From Bacteroidales bacterium (lineage in GTDB: Bacteria; Bacteroidota; Bacteroidia; Bacteroidales; UBA932), in contig SUYV01000002.1 in assembly GCA_015060255.1 (NCBI GenBank), forward strand, positions 32,883-96,882: DNA of 64,000 bases, read 5' to 3'. Below the pieces are notes generated by a model. That model made no database searches and was not told the origin of the DNA. It saw nothing but the letters and a program-made list of their open reading frames with translations. Shown one piece after another: positions 17,923 to 26,364 of this stretch. Numbering within the stretch: the first letter of the stretch is position 1; the number at the start of each line of letters is the position of its first letter. A program made the translations under genes and the position numbers.

Positions 17923-18306
17923 TTATTTCCTTTTTATTGTTATGATATAGCTTTCGTTGTCGTGGACAGTGTCGTTGAGGTATTGATGTAACGCAAGTCC
18001 TATGGCTGCATATGTCTCTCCGTTGAGTTCCTGGTCAAGCGCCATGGCTATTGCCGCAACCTCCTCTTCTGAAGGCGCGCCTTTGGCCGCCTTTCTCTTG
18101 AAGCGGCGCACCAGGCTCTTCCAGTCAACCTTGCCGTTGACTGCCTTGCCGACGAATGTGTATGCAAAGTACAGCACTACAAGGGCAGTGAACACCACTG
18201 CGACTGAGACCACGGTGATGATGATTCCATGAGGATCCCTTGCCGCCATCTCAGCGCTTTTGCGCACAACGTTCTCCGACACCTGCAATAACATGAATGT
18301 ATTCAT
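17923..18306 (-). CDS. mmdD: OadG-like small membrane subunit of the decarboxylase
   Basis: A 127-residue protein with one strong membrane segment (IIITVVSVAVVFTALVVLYF, roughly residues 28-47) and a charged cytoplasmic tail. The KRKAAKGAPSEEEVAAIAMA stretch is typical of OadG/MmdD subunits, which tether the carboxyltransferase to the membrane. It lies between mmdA and mmdC with an 11-base gap after mmdA. Sequence identity in this family is low, so the call rests on topology and position. Confidence 0.85.
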   Translation of the reverse strand: MNTFMLLQVSENVVRKSAEMAARDPHGIIITVVSVAVVFTALVVLYFAYTFVGKAVNGKVDWKSLVRRFKRKAAKGAPSEEEVAAIAMALDQELNGETYAAIGLALHQYLNDTVHDNESYIITIKRK

Positions 18307-18317
18307 ACCTTATATTA

Positions 18318-19829
18318 TTAGAGTGGGAGGTTGTCGTGTTTCTTCCACGGGTTTTCCTGCTTCTTCTCTGCCAGCTGCTCAAGCGCGCGGATCACGCGGA
18401 ATCTGGTGTTGCGAGGCTCGATTACATCGTCGATATATCCATAGCTTGCCGCATTGTATGGGTTGCAGAACAGGTCGTTGTATTCCTTGGCTTCAATGTT
18501 CTTAAGGATCTCAACCGCTCCTTCAGCTCCCATCACGGCGATGTTCGCAGAAGGCCATGCATAGTTGATGTCTCCGCGCAACTGCTTGCAGCTCATTGTG
18601 ATATGCGCTCCGCCATAAGATTTTCTCAATGTGACCGTAACCTTAGGTACTGTTGCTTCTCCATATGCATATAGCAGTTTCGCTCCATGCGTGATGATGC
18701 CGCCGTATTCCTGCTGTGTTCCGCAAAGGAATCCCGGCACATCGACCAAAGTTACGAGTGGAATGTTGAATGCGTCGCAGAAACGCACGAAACGAGCGGC
18801 CTTGCGTGATGCATTGATGTCAAGCACTCCTGCAAGAATCTTTGGCTGGTTTGCCACAATGCCCACTGACCTTCCGTTCATATGTGCAAATCCGACTATG
18901 ATGTTCTTAGCCCAGCTCTTGTGAACCTCGAGGAACTTGCCGTCATCGACCATGCTGCCGATGACCTGGTACATGTCATATGCCTTGTTAGGATTGTCCG
19001 GGATTATTTCATTCAGGGCGTCGTCTACGCGTCCTGCCGGATCGTCGGTCTCGACAAAAGGAGCATGCTCACGATTGTTTGAAGGCAGGAAACCAAGGAG
19101 AGCCTTGATTGTTGCTATGCCCTCCTGCTCGTTCTCAGCCGCGAAATGCGCTACGCCGCTCTTGGTGCCGTGCACGCTCGCTCCGCCGAGTTCCTCCTGT
19201 GTGACAGTCTCACCTGTTACAGTCTTGACTACGCCAGGTCCCGTAAGGAACATATAGGAAGTGTCCTTTATCATCACTGTGAAGTCGGTCAGAGCAGGGG
19301 AGTATACTGCACCTCCAGCACATGGACCGAAGATTCCGGAAATCTGAGGAATGACGCCGGAAGCAAGGATGTTCCTTTCGAAGATCTCACCGAATCCGGT
19401 CAGTGAACATATGCCTTCCTGGATGCGTGCTCCGCCAGAGTCGTTGATGCCTATGAAAGGCGCGCCGTTGAGGACAGCCATGTCCATGACCTTGCATATC
19501 TTCTGTGCCATGGTCTCTGACATAGAGCCTCCTGCGACTGTGAAATCCTGTGCGAACACATATACAAGACGACCGTCGACAGTGCCCATTCCGGTCACGA
19601 CTCCGTCGCCGTCGAACTTCGTCTTTTCCATTCCGAAGTTGTTGCAACGATGCTGGACGAACATGTCGAACTCCTCGAAGCTGCCTTCGTCAAGAAGCAT
19701 CGCGATCCTTTCGCGTGCCGTGAACTTGCCCTTGGCGTGCTGCGCATCTATTCGCTTCTGTCCTCCGCCCATGCGTGCGGAAGCGCGACGCTCTACAAGT
19801 TCCTTGATCTTTTCCTGTTGAATACTCAT
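18318..19829 (-). CDS. mmdA: Methylmalonyl-CoA decarboxylase alpha (carboxyltransferase) subunit
   Basis: Transfers the carboxyl group from methylmalonyl-CoA to biotin. The 503 residues form the two crotonase-like halves of a carboxyltransferase. The first half has [12 protein letters not shown] and [17 protein letters not shown]; the second has [28 protein letters not shown] and [17 protein letters not shown]. Propionyl-CoA carboxylase beta subunits look alike, but the delta, gamma and beta pump genes that follow make the Na+-pumping decarboxylase the better reading, as in succinate-to-propionate fermenters. Confidence 0.93.
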   Translation of the reverse strand: MSIQQEKIKELVERRASARMGGGQKRIDAQHAKGKFTARERIAMLLDEGSFEEFDMFVQHRCNNFGMEKTKFDGDGVVTGMGTVDGRLVYVFAQDFTVAGGSMSETMAQKICKVMDMAVLNGAPFIGINDSGGARIQEGICSLTGFGEIFERNILASGVIPQISGIFGPCAGGAVYSPALTDFTVMIKDTSYMFLTGPGVVKTVTGETVTQEELGGASVHGTKSGVAHFAAENEQEGIATIKALLGFLPSNNREHAPFVETDDPAGRVDDALNEIIPDNPNKAYDMYQVIGSMVDDGKFLEVHKSWAKNIIVGFAHMNGRSVGIVANQPKILAGVLDINASRKAARFVRFCDAFNIPLVTLVDVPGFLCGTQQEYGGIITHGAKLLYAYGEATVPKVTVTLRKSYGGAHITMSCKQLRGDINYAWPSANIAVMGAEGAVEILKNIEAKEYNDLFCNPYNAASYGYIDDVIEPRNTRFRVIRALEQLAEKKQENPWKKHDNLPL

Positions 19830-19871
19830 AATATTCTTATGGTCTTGATTGGGTTTTGTTATTCATCTTTG

Positions 19872-19901
19872 CAAAGATAGTATTTTTTAACTCTCTGCAA
19901 A
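19872..19901 (-). promoter_or_regulatory. Promoter of the decarboxylase operon
   Basis: The minus strand has -33 TTTG (19898-19901), an 18-base spacer and -7 TATCTTTG (19872-19879). This is close to the full Bacteroidota consensus. The leader would be about 35 bases. Confidence 0.75.
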
Positions 19902-19962
19902 TAAACACATACCACAGATAGGCACATTGCGCCACAAACATCATTTGCTGTGGTGAAAAACG

Positions 19963-19993
19963 AAAGATGACGGCAGAATGTGCCGTCATCTTT
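19963..19993 (-). terminator. Terminator after nfnB
   Basis: A 13-bp perfect stem (19963-19975 with 19981-19993) and a 5-base loop follow the nfnB stop. TTTCGTTTTT follows on the minus strand. Confidence 0.8.
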
Positions 19994-20013
19994 ATCTTTA
20001 TGTGGTGAAATTA

Positions 20014-21399
20014 CTATCGGTTCTGGATATATTCGTGAATTGCAGCAGCTGCTTTGCGTCCCGCACCCATCGCGAGAATTACGGTAGCTGCACCTGTCAC
20101 AGCATCACCTCCAGCGAATACGCCCGGGCGTGATGTCGCACCGTTCTCGTCAGCTACAATACATCCTCTGCGTGTGGTTTCCAGACCGGTGGTAGTCTTT
20201 GCAATAAGCGGATTAGGAGATGTGCCGAGTGACATGATCACAGTGTCTGTCTCTATGTCAAACTCAGATCCCGGTATTTCTACAGGACTGCGTCGTCCGC
20301 TTTCATCCGGCTCGCCAAGTTCCATCCTGATGCATCTTACTCCGCGTACCCATCCGTTCTCATCCCCAAGGACCTCGACAGGATTTGTAAGCATTGCGAA
20401 CTGTATTCCTTCCTCTTTGGCATGGTGTACTTCCTCTTTTCTGGCCGGAAGCTCGTTCTCGGTGCGGCGATATACAATTGTTGTTTCCGCTCCAAGTCTG
20501 AGTGCAGTCCTTGCTGCGTCCATCGCCACGTTGCCTCCACCGACGACAACAACCTTCCTGCCGGCGTGGATAGGAGTGTCGTAGTCATCGCGGTACGCCT
20601 TCATGAGATTGTTTCTGGTGAGGAATTCATTTGCAGAGAATACTCCGTTGAAGTGTTCGCCAGGTATGTTCATGAAACGTGGAAGTCCTGCTCCTGACCC
20701 GACAAACACTGCCGAGAAACCTTCTGAATCAAGAAGACTGTCGATTGTCACGGTGCGTCCTGCTATGACATTGGTCTCGATCTTTACTCCGAGTGCCCTT
20801 ACTTCATTGATCTCCGCGGCAACAACCTTGTCCTTCGGAAGACGGAATTCAGGGATTCCATACTCCAATACTCCGCCAGGACGATGCAATGCCTCGAATA
20901 TGGTAACGTCATATCCGAGCTTTGCCAGATCTGAAGCACAAGCAAGACCTGCAGGTCCGCTGCCAATGACTGCAACCTTATGGCCGTTGGCTGGAGCTGT
21001 TACCGGCTTGACACCGCCGTTTTCGCGACTCCAATCTGCAACGAAGCGTTCAAGCTTTCCGATTGCGACAGCTTCACCCTTGATGCCGAGAATACAGCTT
21101 CCTTCGCACTGTGTCTCCTGAGGACAAACTCGTCCGCAGATAGCTGGAAGGGAAGAATCTTCTGCAATGATCTCTGCGGCACGTGTGAAATTGCCGGCTG
21201 CCACTTCCGAGATGAATGAGGGAATCTTGATGCTTACAGGGCATGCATTGACGCAGCGTGGATTCTTGCAATTAAGGCAGCGTGTAGCCTCAAGCTGGGC
21301 CTCTTCTGCATTGTATCCGTAGCATACCTCCTCAAAATTGGTGGCACGCACTTTAGGATCCTGTTCTCTGACAGGTACTCTTGGAATCTTGTTTGCCAT
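20014..21399 (-). CDS. nfnB: NfnB-type large subunit, ferredoxin:NADP+ oxidoreductase (GltD-like)
   Basis: GltD-like flavoprotein. With the preceding gene it forms the pair seen in NADH-dependent ferredoxin:NADP+ oxidoreductase, which couples NADPH to NADH plus reduced ferredoxin. The N-terminal part binds two 4Fe-4S clusters: CLNCKNPRCVNACP (Cys41, 44, 49, 53) and CGRVCPQETQCEGSC (Cys88, 92, 98, 102). An FAD Rossmann motif (VIGSGPAGLACAS) and an NAD(P) motif (VVGGGNVAMDAARTAL) follow. I chose the ATG at 21399, which overlaps the nfnA stop as TAATG behind a GGGAGGGG ribosome site, giving 461 residues. A glutamate synthase small chain is less likely because no large chain is adjacent. Confidence 0.88.
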   Translation of the reverse strand: MANKIPRVPVREQDPKVRATNFEEVCYGYNAEEAQLEATRCLNCKNPRCVNACPVSIKIPSFISEVAAGNFTRAAEIIAEDSSLPAICGRVCPQETQCEGSCILGIKGEAVAIGKLERFVADWSRENGGVKPVTAPANGHKVAVIGSGPAGLACASDLAKLGYDVTIFEALHRPGGVLEYGIPEFRLPKDKVVAAEINEVRALGVKIETNVIAGRTVTIDSLLDSEGFSAVFVGSGAGLPRFMNIPGEHFNGVFSANEFLTRNNLMKAYRDDYDTPIHAGRKVVVVGGGNVAMDAARTALRLGAETTIVYRRTENELPARKEEVHHAKEEGIQFAMLTNPVEVLGDENGWVRGVRCIRMELGEPDESGRRSPVEIPGSEFDIETDTVIMSLGTSPNPLIAKTTTGLETTRRGCIVADENGATSRPGVFAGGDAVTGAATVILAMGAGRKAAAAIHEYIQNR

Positions 21400-22262
21400 T
21401 ATCTGCCCCTCCCGATTCTGCAAACGTGATGTTCGCTGGCATCACGCTCTTCTGTGTTATACATTCTCTGACGACGCATCGCCTCGTCGAAATCTACCAG
21501 GTATCCGTCGAATTCCGGACCTTCAACGCATGCGAAACGTACTTTGCCACCGACAGTGACACGGCAGGCTCCACACATTCCGGTGCCGTCGACCATGAGA
21601 GTGTTCAGACTGACAATGACAGGAAGCTCCAGTTTCTTGCATGTAAGTGTTGCGAACTTCATCATGATCATAGGACCGATCGCAACCGCCTGGTCGTATT
21701 TCTTTCCGTCCTCGGTCACCAGTTTCTCAAGAAGTGCTGTGACGAGTCCTTTGAAACCTTCTGAACCATCGTCTGTGCATATGTGAAGATTGTCGCATAC
21801 GGCCTGCATCTCCTCCTTATATATAATAAGGTCTTTAGTCTTGGCTCCGATAATCACATCTACGGCCGCTCCGCGTTCATGCAACCATTTTACCTGTGGA
21901 TAAACAGGAGCAGTGCCGACGCCTCCGGCGATGAATACATATCTTCTTCCCTTGATATCTTCAAGCGGCATTTCAGTGAAGTCAGACGGAACTCCTAGCG
22001 GCCCTACAACGTCTGCAAAGCTTTCTCCAGCGTCATATGAACAGATCTCGCTGGTAGATGCTCCGATCTTCTGGGTGACTATCGTAACGGTTCCGGCATC
22101 CTTGTCGTAATCGCTGATAGTAAGGGGAATCCTTTCTCCCTGTTCGTCTGCTCTTACGATAAGGAACTGTCCCGGAAGAGCAGCTGAAGCCAGACGGCGT
22201 GCTTCTACCTTCATTCGGCATATGGTAGGAGTCAGCATTTCTTTTGAAACAATTCTATACAT
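21399..22262 (-). CDS. nfnA: NfnA-type small subunit (FAD/NAD-binding, 2Fe-2S)
   Basis: A 287-residue ferredoxin-NADP reductase-like protein. The N-terminal FAD domain (MYRIVSKEMLTPTICRMKVE) is followed by the NAD-binding GGVGTAPVYPQVKWL. The C-terminus carries a 2Fe-2S motif within GTGMCGACRVTVGGKVRF and the closing FACVEGPEFDG. This matches the sulfide/dihydroorotate dehydrogenase-like subunit paired with GltD-like proteins in NfnAB. It is the first gene of the two-gene operon and is translationally coupled to nfnB. Confidence 0.88.
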   Translation of the reverse strand: MYRIVSKEMLTPTICRMKVEARRLASAALPGQFLIVRADEQGERIPLTISDYDKDAGTVTIVTQKIGASTSEICSYDAGESFADVVGPLGVPSDFTEMPLEDIKGRRYVFIAGGVGTAPVYPQVKWLHERGAAVDVIIGAKTKDLIIYKEEMQAVCDNLHICTDDGSEGFKGLVTALLEKLVTEDGKKYDQAVAIGPMIMMKFATLTCKKLELPVIVSLNTLMVDGTGMCGACRVTVGGKVRFACVEGPEFDGYLVDFDEAMRRQRMYNTEERDASEHHVCRIGRGR

Positions 22263-22306
22263 GTCTTATGATTGAATTTTAGGAATATTGCATTATTCTT
22301 ATCCTA

Positions 22307-22314
22307 CAAAGATA
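22307..22314 (-). promoter_or_regulatory. -7 promoter box of nfnAB
   Basis: The minus strand reads TATCTTTG, 45 bases upstream of the nfnA ATG. It begins right after the yebC terminator, within its T-rich tail. Confidence 0.6.
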
Positions 22315-22325
22315 GTAAAAAAATA

Positions 22326-22356
22326 ATACGAGTGACCAGGTTCTGGCCACTCGTAT
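22326..22356 (-). terminator. Terminator after the YebC gene
   Basis: A 9-bp outer stem (22326-22334 with 22348-22356) and a 4-bp inner stem CCAG/CTGG are separated by one mismatch. A run of T follows on the minus strand. Confidence 0.8.
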
Positions 22357-22376
22357 CATTATTATCTTAAAACAGC

Positions 22377-23108
22377 TTACGGCTGCATTGTAGTATATAC
22401 GTTCTGTACGTCGTCGTCCTCCTCGATGCGCTCGATAAGCTTCTCAACGTCAGCTTTTGCATCTCCCTCAAGAACCTTGAGGTCTACGTTAGGAAGACGG
22501 GTGAACTCTGCTGCAACGAGCTCGTAGCCGTTCTCCTCGATCCACTTCTGGATGCTGTTGAACGCTGTGAACTCACCGTAAAGAACGATTTCAGTCTCTT
22601 CGTTCTCGTTCTCCTCCTCGAAGATCTCCTCTACGCCATAGTCGATGAGCTCAAGCTCAAGCTCCTCGAGGTCGTATGGATTTGCGGTCTTCATGCGGAA
22701 CATGCACTTGCGGTCGAACATATAGTCTACGCTTCCTGAAGTTCCGAGCGATCCGCCGCTCTTTGTGAAGTATGAACGTACGTTAGCTACTGTACGGTTG
22801 TTGTTGTCGGTTGCGGCCTCTACGAGAACTGCGATGCCGTGAGGACCGTATCCTTCGAATACTACCTCCTTGTAATCTGCCTGGTCCTTGTCGGTCGCTC
22901 TCTTGATAGCGCGCTCGATGTTGTCCTTAGGCATGTTCTCACTGCGTGCAGTCTGGATGAGCGCACGGAGACGTGGGTTACCCGTAACGTCAGCGCCACC
23001 CTGCTTTACAGCTATAGTGATTTCCTTTCCGATCTTGGTGAAGACGCGGGCCATATGACCCCATCTCTTGAATTTTCTCTCCTTGCGGAACTCAAATGCT
23101 CTTCCCAT
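22377..23108 (-). CDS. YebC/PmpR family protein
   Basis: A 243-residue member of the YebC/TACO1 family, proteins described as DNA-binding regulators or as ribosome-associated factors that help translation of proline stretches. The start MGRAFEFRKERKFKRWG is the usual Bacteroidota form. RSENMPKDNIERAIKRA, the FEGYGPHGIAVLVEA core and LGTSGSVDYMF are family hallmarks. The C-terminal half is strongly acidic. It follows the TPR membrane protein gene after 7 bases. Confidence 0.93.
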   Translation of the reverse strand: MGRAFEFRKERKFKRWGHMARVFTKIGKEITIAVKQGGADVTGNPRLRALIQTARSENMPKDNIERAIKRATDKDQADYKEVVFEGYGPHGIAVLVEAATDNNNRTVANVRSYFTKSGGSLGTSGSVDYMFDRKCMFRMKTANPYDLEELELELIDYGVEEIFEEENENEETEIVLYGEFTAFNSIQKWIEENGYELVAAEFTRLPNVDLKVLEGDAKADVEKLIERIEEDDDVQNVYTTMQP

Positions 23109-23115
23109 AGTATGA

Positions 23116-23796
23116 TTATTTTGCTTCGATGCGGCTGATATACTTGTCTACGTCGTATGCCTGCATTGACATAGGGTATTCGTCCTTGATTCTCTTGTAG
23201 AAGGCGAGAGCCTTGTCGTTTTCGCCAAGCTGCTCTGCAACGATACCTGCGTCAAGAAGGTATTCGGCTGCAAAAGCATTGTCAGCTGCTGCAGCTGCCT
23301 TTTCAAAGTAGCCAAGTGCTGTGCTGTATTCCTCAAGATTTACATAGCAGTCACCGATGCATGCAAGAGCACGTGCCTTGAAGATCTCATCCTTGCCGTT
23401 GTATGCCTTGAAGTAGTCAAGTGCTGCCTCGTAGTTCTTGAGGTTGTACTCGCATACGCCTGCATAGAAGTTTGCAGACTTGCCTGCCTTGTTGCCATAC
23501 TGGTCAATGATCTGCTCGAATCCGAGAACATTACCGTCTCCGTAGAGTGCAAGTGCAAAACCTGTTGAGTCTGCTGCATTGCGGAAATTCTCTTCAGCAA
23601 ACGCCATCTGGCCCTGAGCCTCTGCTACCTTTGGCTGGTGGACAAACTTGTACCAGCAGAAGAATCCTGCTCCTGCAACGAGGAGGACACAAAGTGAGAT
23701 AAGGAGAGTCTTCTTGTTCTCGTTGAAGAACTGCTCTGTCTTTGAAACGGCCTCAACTACTGCCTCAGCCTTTTCGTTTTTGATTTCTTTAGCCAT
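23116..23796 (-). CDS. TPR-containing membrane-anchored protein
   Basis: A 226-residue protein with a cytoplasmic N-terminal tail, one membrane segment (about residues 29-49, TLLISLCVLLVAGAGFFCWY) and a C-terminal stretch with TPR-like repeats (NLKNYEAALDYFKAYNG, NLEEYSTALGYFEKAAAAA, QLGENDKALAFYKRIKDE). The layout resembles YfgM-type ancillary proteins of the secretion machinery, but that function is not shown here. It is cotranscribed with the YebC gene. Confidence 0.8.
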   Translation of the reverse strand: MAKEIKNEKAEAVVEAVSKTEQFFNENKKTLLISLCVLLVAGAGFFCWYKFVHQPKVAEAQGQMAFAEENFRNAADSTGFALALYGDGNVLGFEQIIDQYGNKAGKSANFYAGVCEYNLKNYEAALDYFKAYNGKDEIFKARALACIGDCYVNLEEYSTALGYFEKAAAAADNAFAAEYLLDAGIVAEQLGENDKALAFYKRIKDEYPMSMQAYDVDKYISRIEAK

Positions 23797-23858
23797 ATTT
23801 TAATAGTTTTATATTTGTCTTGAAACATCCGGTGCGGCTGCATCCGAAAAACAGGCGG

Positions 23859-23866
23859 CAAATTTA
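23859..23866 (-). promoter_or_regulatory. -7 promoter box of the TPR-yebC unit
   Basis: The minus strand reads TAAATTTG, 62 bases before the TPR gene start. It is divergent from the box at 23929. Confidence 0.4.
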
Positions 23867-23928
23867 TAAAAAAATGTCCAAACTCACAATAAAATCCACC
23901 CGAACGACTCATATGTTGAAAAAATTAT

Positions 23929-23936
23929 TACTTTTG
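23929..23936 (+). promoter_or_regulatory. -7 promoter box of the small secreted protein gene
   Basis: TACTTTTG matches TAnnTTTG and lies 15 bases before the ATG at 23952, predicting a very short leader. Confidence 0.45.
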
Positions 23937-23951
23937 CGCCCGTTTCATAAA

Positions 23952-24305
23952 ATGAATGTAAAAACCATCATATGTCTGCTGCTGTCTATAGTCCTTTATG
24001 GGCTCATGGACAAGGAAGACGTGCCTGTCCGCGAAACGTCCGTGACATGTGTCGTGGAGACATCGCTCTTGTCGTCTGCAATGCCTTCAGGAAGAGAGGC
24101 CAATACCGTAGAACCTATGTCGGGCAGGGTCTCCAATGCACACGCAAGAAGGATAAGTGCCAGCGAAGTCATCCTGATTGCAAGGCCGTCCCGGAAGCCT
24201 GTATCACATTCATTTGTAAGTCTTTGCAGGAATTTTCTTCTTTTCCTTCCCGGCTATGAGGCGGTGCCTCACAGGCTGGCTATTCTTGGTAAGAGGATAA
24301 TTTAG
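23952..24305 (+). CDS. Small protein with N-terminal hydrophobic signal, unknown
   Basis: A 117-residue basic protein. I chose the ATG at 23952 (MNVKTIICLLLSIVLYG) because it begins with a signal-like hydrophobic segment and lies just after a -7 box; the open frame extends upstream to 23820 without a sensible start. The mature part is Arg/Ser-rich with a second hydrophobic patch (NFLLFLPGYEA). No family is recognised. It precedes nhaA by 81 bases on the same strand. Confidence 0.4.
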   Translation: MNVKTIICLLLSIVLYGLMDKEDVPVRETSVTCVVETSLLSSAMPSGREANTVEPMSGRVSNAHARRISASEVILIARPSRKPVSHSFVSLCRNFLLFLPGYEAVPHRLAILGKRII

Positions 24306-24328
24306 AATATATTGATCAGCAACCTGTG

Positions 24329-24350
24329 CCGGACAATCATCCTTGTCCGG
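24329..24350. terminator. Hairpin before nhaA
   Basis: An 8-bp stem CCGGACAA/TTGTCCGG has a 6-base loop. No T-run follows on the plus strand, so it may be a leader structure of nhaA rather than a terminator. Confidence 0.4.
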
Positions 24351-24386
24351 TTATCCATGTGTGGAGAAACTTAATTTTATAAAGCT

Positions 24387-25733
24387 ATGTCAAATTCAAA
24401 CTACAGTTTCCTGAGTAAGTTTAAAAAACACGTCAATTCGAGTGTGGTGTTGATATTCTTCACCGTACTCGCACTTATATGTGCCAATATCCCGGTAGTA
24501 AAGGATTGGTATTTTTCCCTTTGGCAGAACGAAGTCATGTTCTCTGTGGGAAATTTCAACTTCTTCAGCCATAACGGACATCCTATGTCTCTTGGTGCAG
24601 TCATCAATGACTTCCTTATGGCTATCTTCTTCCTCTCTGTGGGTCTCGAGATCAAGAGAGAGATCAGAGTGGGCGAGCTGTCCACAAAGGAAAAGGCCCT
24701 GCTCCCTATAATCGGAGCATGTGGCGGTATGCTTGTACCGGTGCTTGTCTTTGCACTTGTATGTCCGTCCGATCCTGCAATGCAGCGAGGACTTGCCATC
24801 CCTATGGCGACGGATATCGCCTTTTCGCTGGGTGTACTTGCAGTCTTCAAGACAAGAGTTCCCGTGGGACTTAAGGTTTTCCTTGCCGCACTTGCCGTTG
24901 CGGATGACCTCGGCGGCATCATCGTGATCGCTCTGTTCTATTCATCGGACATAAACATGATGTTCATGCTTCTTTCTGCTGCTTGCGTCGTGCTTATGGT
25001 TGTCGCTAATATTGCAAAGATCCGTTCGAAGGCATTCTATGTCACAGTCGGTCTTGTACTCTGGTATATGATGCTCAACTCAGGAATACATGCTACAATT
25101 TCAGGTGTTATCGTGGCATTCTGCATACCTGCTACACTCAAGAAGGGAACAGGCCACTATCTCGAGCGTATCAGAAAGAATATCAACAAGTTCCCTGTTA
25201 TCGAGGTGGATGACCTTCACAACACGGTCGTGCTGACCAACGAGGAGATACATACTCTCAAGAGCATCGAGTCAGCTGCCGACAAGATGATCAGTCCGCT
25301 TCAGGATCTTGAGGACAGCTTGCACTTCCTCATCAATTTCATCGTCATTCCTCTCTTTGCTTTTGCAAACGCGGGAATCGATCTCTCGCAGATGAGCGTG
25401 GGAAGCCTTTTCTCCGGTGTAGGTCTTGCAGTAATGTTAGGTCTTGTACTTGGAAAATTCCTCGGCGTATTCAGCTTCTCATGGCTTGCAGTGAGACTCA
25501 AGGTGGTCACCCTTCCGGCCGGAGCCGACTGGAAATCATTTGCCAGCGTATGTGTAGTTTGCGGTATCGGATTCACCGTATCCATGTTCATTGCTGATCT
25601 TTCATATGCAGGACTTGGAGCATCAGGTGTCGCATTGCTGAATCAGGCAAAGCTTGGAGTGCTTTGCGGATCTGTGGTGTCCGCGCTTCTCGGCTCTTAT
25701 CTTTTGAACCGTACACTTCCGAAGGAGAAGTAA
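24387..25733 (+). CDS. nhaA: Na+/H+ antiporter NhaA
   Basis: Exchanges cytoplasmic Na+ for external protons. The 448 residues give about twelve membrane segments. VADDLGGIIVIALFY holds the ion-binding Asp173-Asp174 pair, equivalent to Asp163/164 of E. coli NhaA, and ATDIAFSLGVLAV precedes it. A charged loop of about 60 residues (near 260-310) is longer than in E. coli. The C-terminus has GIGFTVSMFIADLSY. It converges on the next gene with a single base between stop codons. Confidence 0.95.
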   Translation: MSNSNYSFLSKFKKHVNSSVVLIFFTVLALICANIPVVKDWYFSLWQNEVMFSVGNFNFFSHNGHPMSLGAVINDFLMAIFFLSVGLEIKREIRVGELSTKEKALLPIIGACGGMLVPVLVFALVCPSDPAMQRGLAIPMATDIAFSLGVLAVFKTRVPVGLKVFLAALAVADDLGGIIVIALFYSSDINMMFMLLSAACVVLMVVANIAKIRSKAFYVTVGLVLWYMMLNSGIHATISGVIVAFCIPATLKKGTGHYLERIRKNINKFPVIEVDDLHNTVVLTNEEIHTLKSIESAADKMISPLQDLEDSLHFLINFIVIPLFAFANAGIDLSQMSVGSLFSGVGLAVMLGLVLGKFLGVFSFSWLAVRLKVVTLPAGADWKSFASVCVVCGIGFTVSMFIADLSYAGLGASGVALLNQAKLGVLCGSVVSALLGSYLLNRTLPKEK

Positions 25734-25734
25734 T

Positions 25735-26259
25735 CTAAGATAAAATCTTTCTGCTGATGCCTGTCTCAGGGAAATATTCTTCCGGGGCAGGCATTGCTGT
25801 ATCTGCCAGCTGTCTGGCAATAAGCATGTCTTTCATTTCTGCCTTATGCATCTCCAGGCCTTCGATCAGCCTTTCCAGCAACCTTGGGAAGAATTTTCGC
25901 AATTCAGTCAGGGTGTCGCAGATTGTCTCGCAACTGAACATGATGCTTTCCCTCTCATCCATAATGATCGGCCTTACCAGAAATGTACTCAGCATCGCCC
26001 CGTTTGAAGCTTTAAGAAACAGGCTGCTGCTTTCCTTGTCAATCGCGAAGAATATCCTGATTGACAATATGCCTTCCTCATATTCAACCACTGCAGTATT
26101 GTCTGCTATGCTGAACATTATGCAGTTTTTCTCGAAAGTAGGGTAGTATCCTTCCTCCATCATATATCTGAAGATGCTCCTCAGGCTCAGTGAGCCGTAT
26201 GCTTTCATGCCGTTCGTTTTCATTGTGTCCGTTTTTGGTACAGACATAGATAGGCACAT
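25735..26259 (-). CDS. Hypothetical protein, possibly YbjN-like
   Basis: A 174-residue soluble protein without signal peptide. The middle (FRYMMEEGYYPTFEKNCIMF, then VVEYEEGILSIRIFF) has the alpha-beta pattern of YbjN-type or type III chaperone-like folds, and the C-terminus is helical (LTELRKFFPRLLERLIEG). The start is uncertain: in-frame ATGs are at 26259, 26247 and 26223, and none has a clear ribosome site. It converges on nhaA, leaving no room for a separate terminator. Confidence 0.65.
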   Translation of the reverse strand: MCLSMSVPKTDTMKTNGMKAYGSLSLRSIFRYMMEEGYYPTFEKNCIMFSIADNTAVVEYEEGILSIRIFFAIDKESSSLFLKASNGAMLSTFLVRPIIMDERESIMFSCETICDTLTELRKFFPRLLERLIEGLEMHKAEMKDMLIARQLADTAMPAPEEYFPETGISRKILS

Positions 26260-26336
26260 ATGATACCGAAGTGATTCATAAGACGATATTTTTCATAATT
26301 TTTCGAAAACAGGTGTCGTAATATCATCCTTTTTAT

Positions 26337-26344
26337 TAAATTTG
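26337..26344 (+). promoter_or_regulatory. -7 promoter box of the lplA-glycine cleavage operon
   Basis: TAAATTTG matches TAnnTTTG, 20 bases before the lplA ATG. No glycine riboswitch core is recognisable in the 105-base spacer. Confidence 0.5.
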
Positions 26345-26364
26345 GATGATTTTAAGATTGTCCG

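Noticed and set aside
20014-21399. Glutamate synthase small chain
   Set aside because: There is no large-chain gene nearby and the partner is an FAD/2Fe-2S NfnA-like protein, so NfnB fits better, although the fold is the same.
26260-26364. Possible glycine riboswitch before the glycine cleavage operon
   Set aside because: The spacer is only 105 bases, AT-rich, and lacks the paired purine-rich cores of the tandem glycine aptamer.
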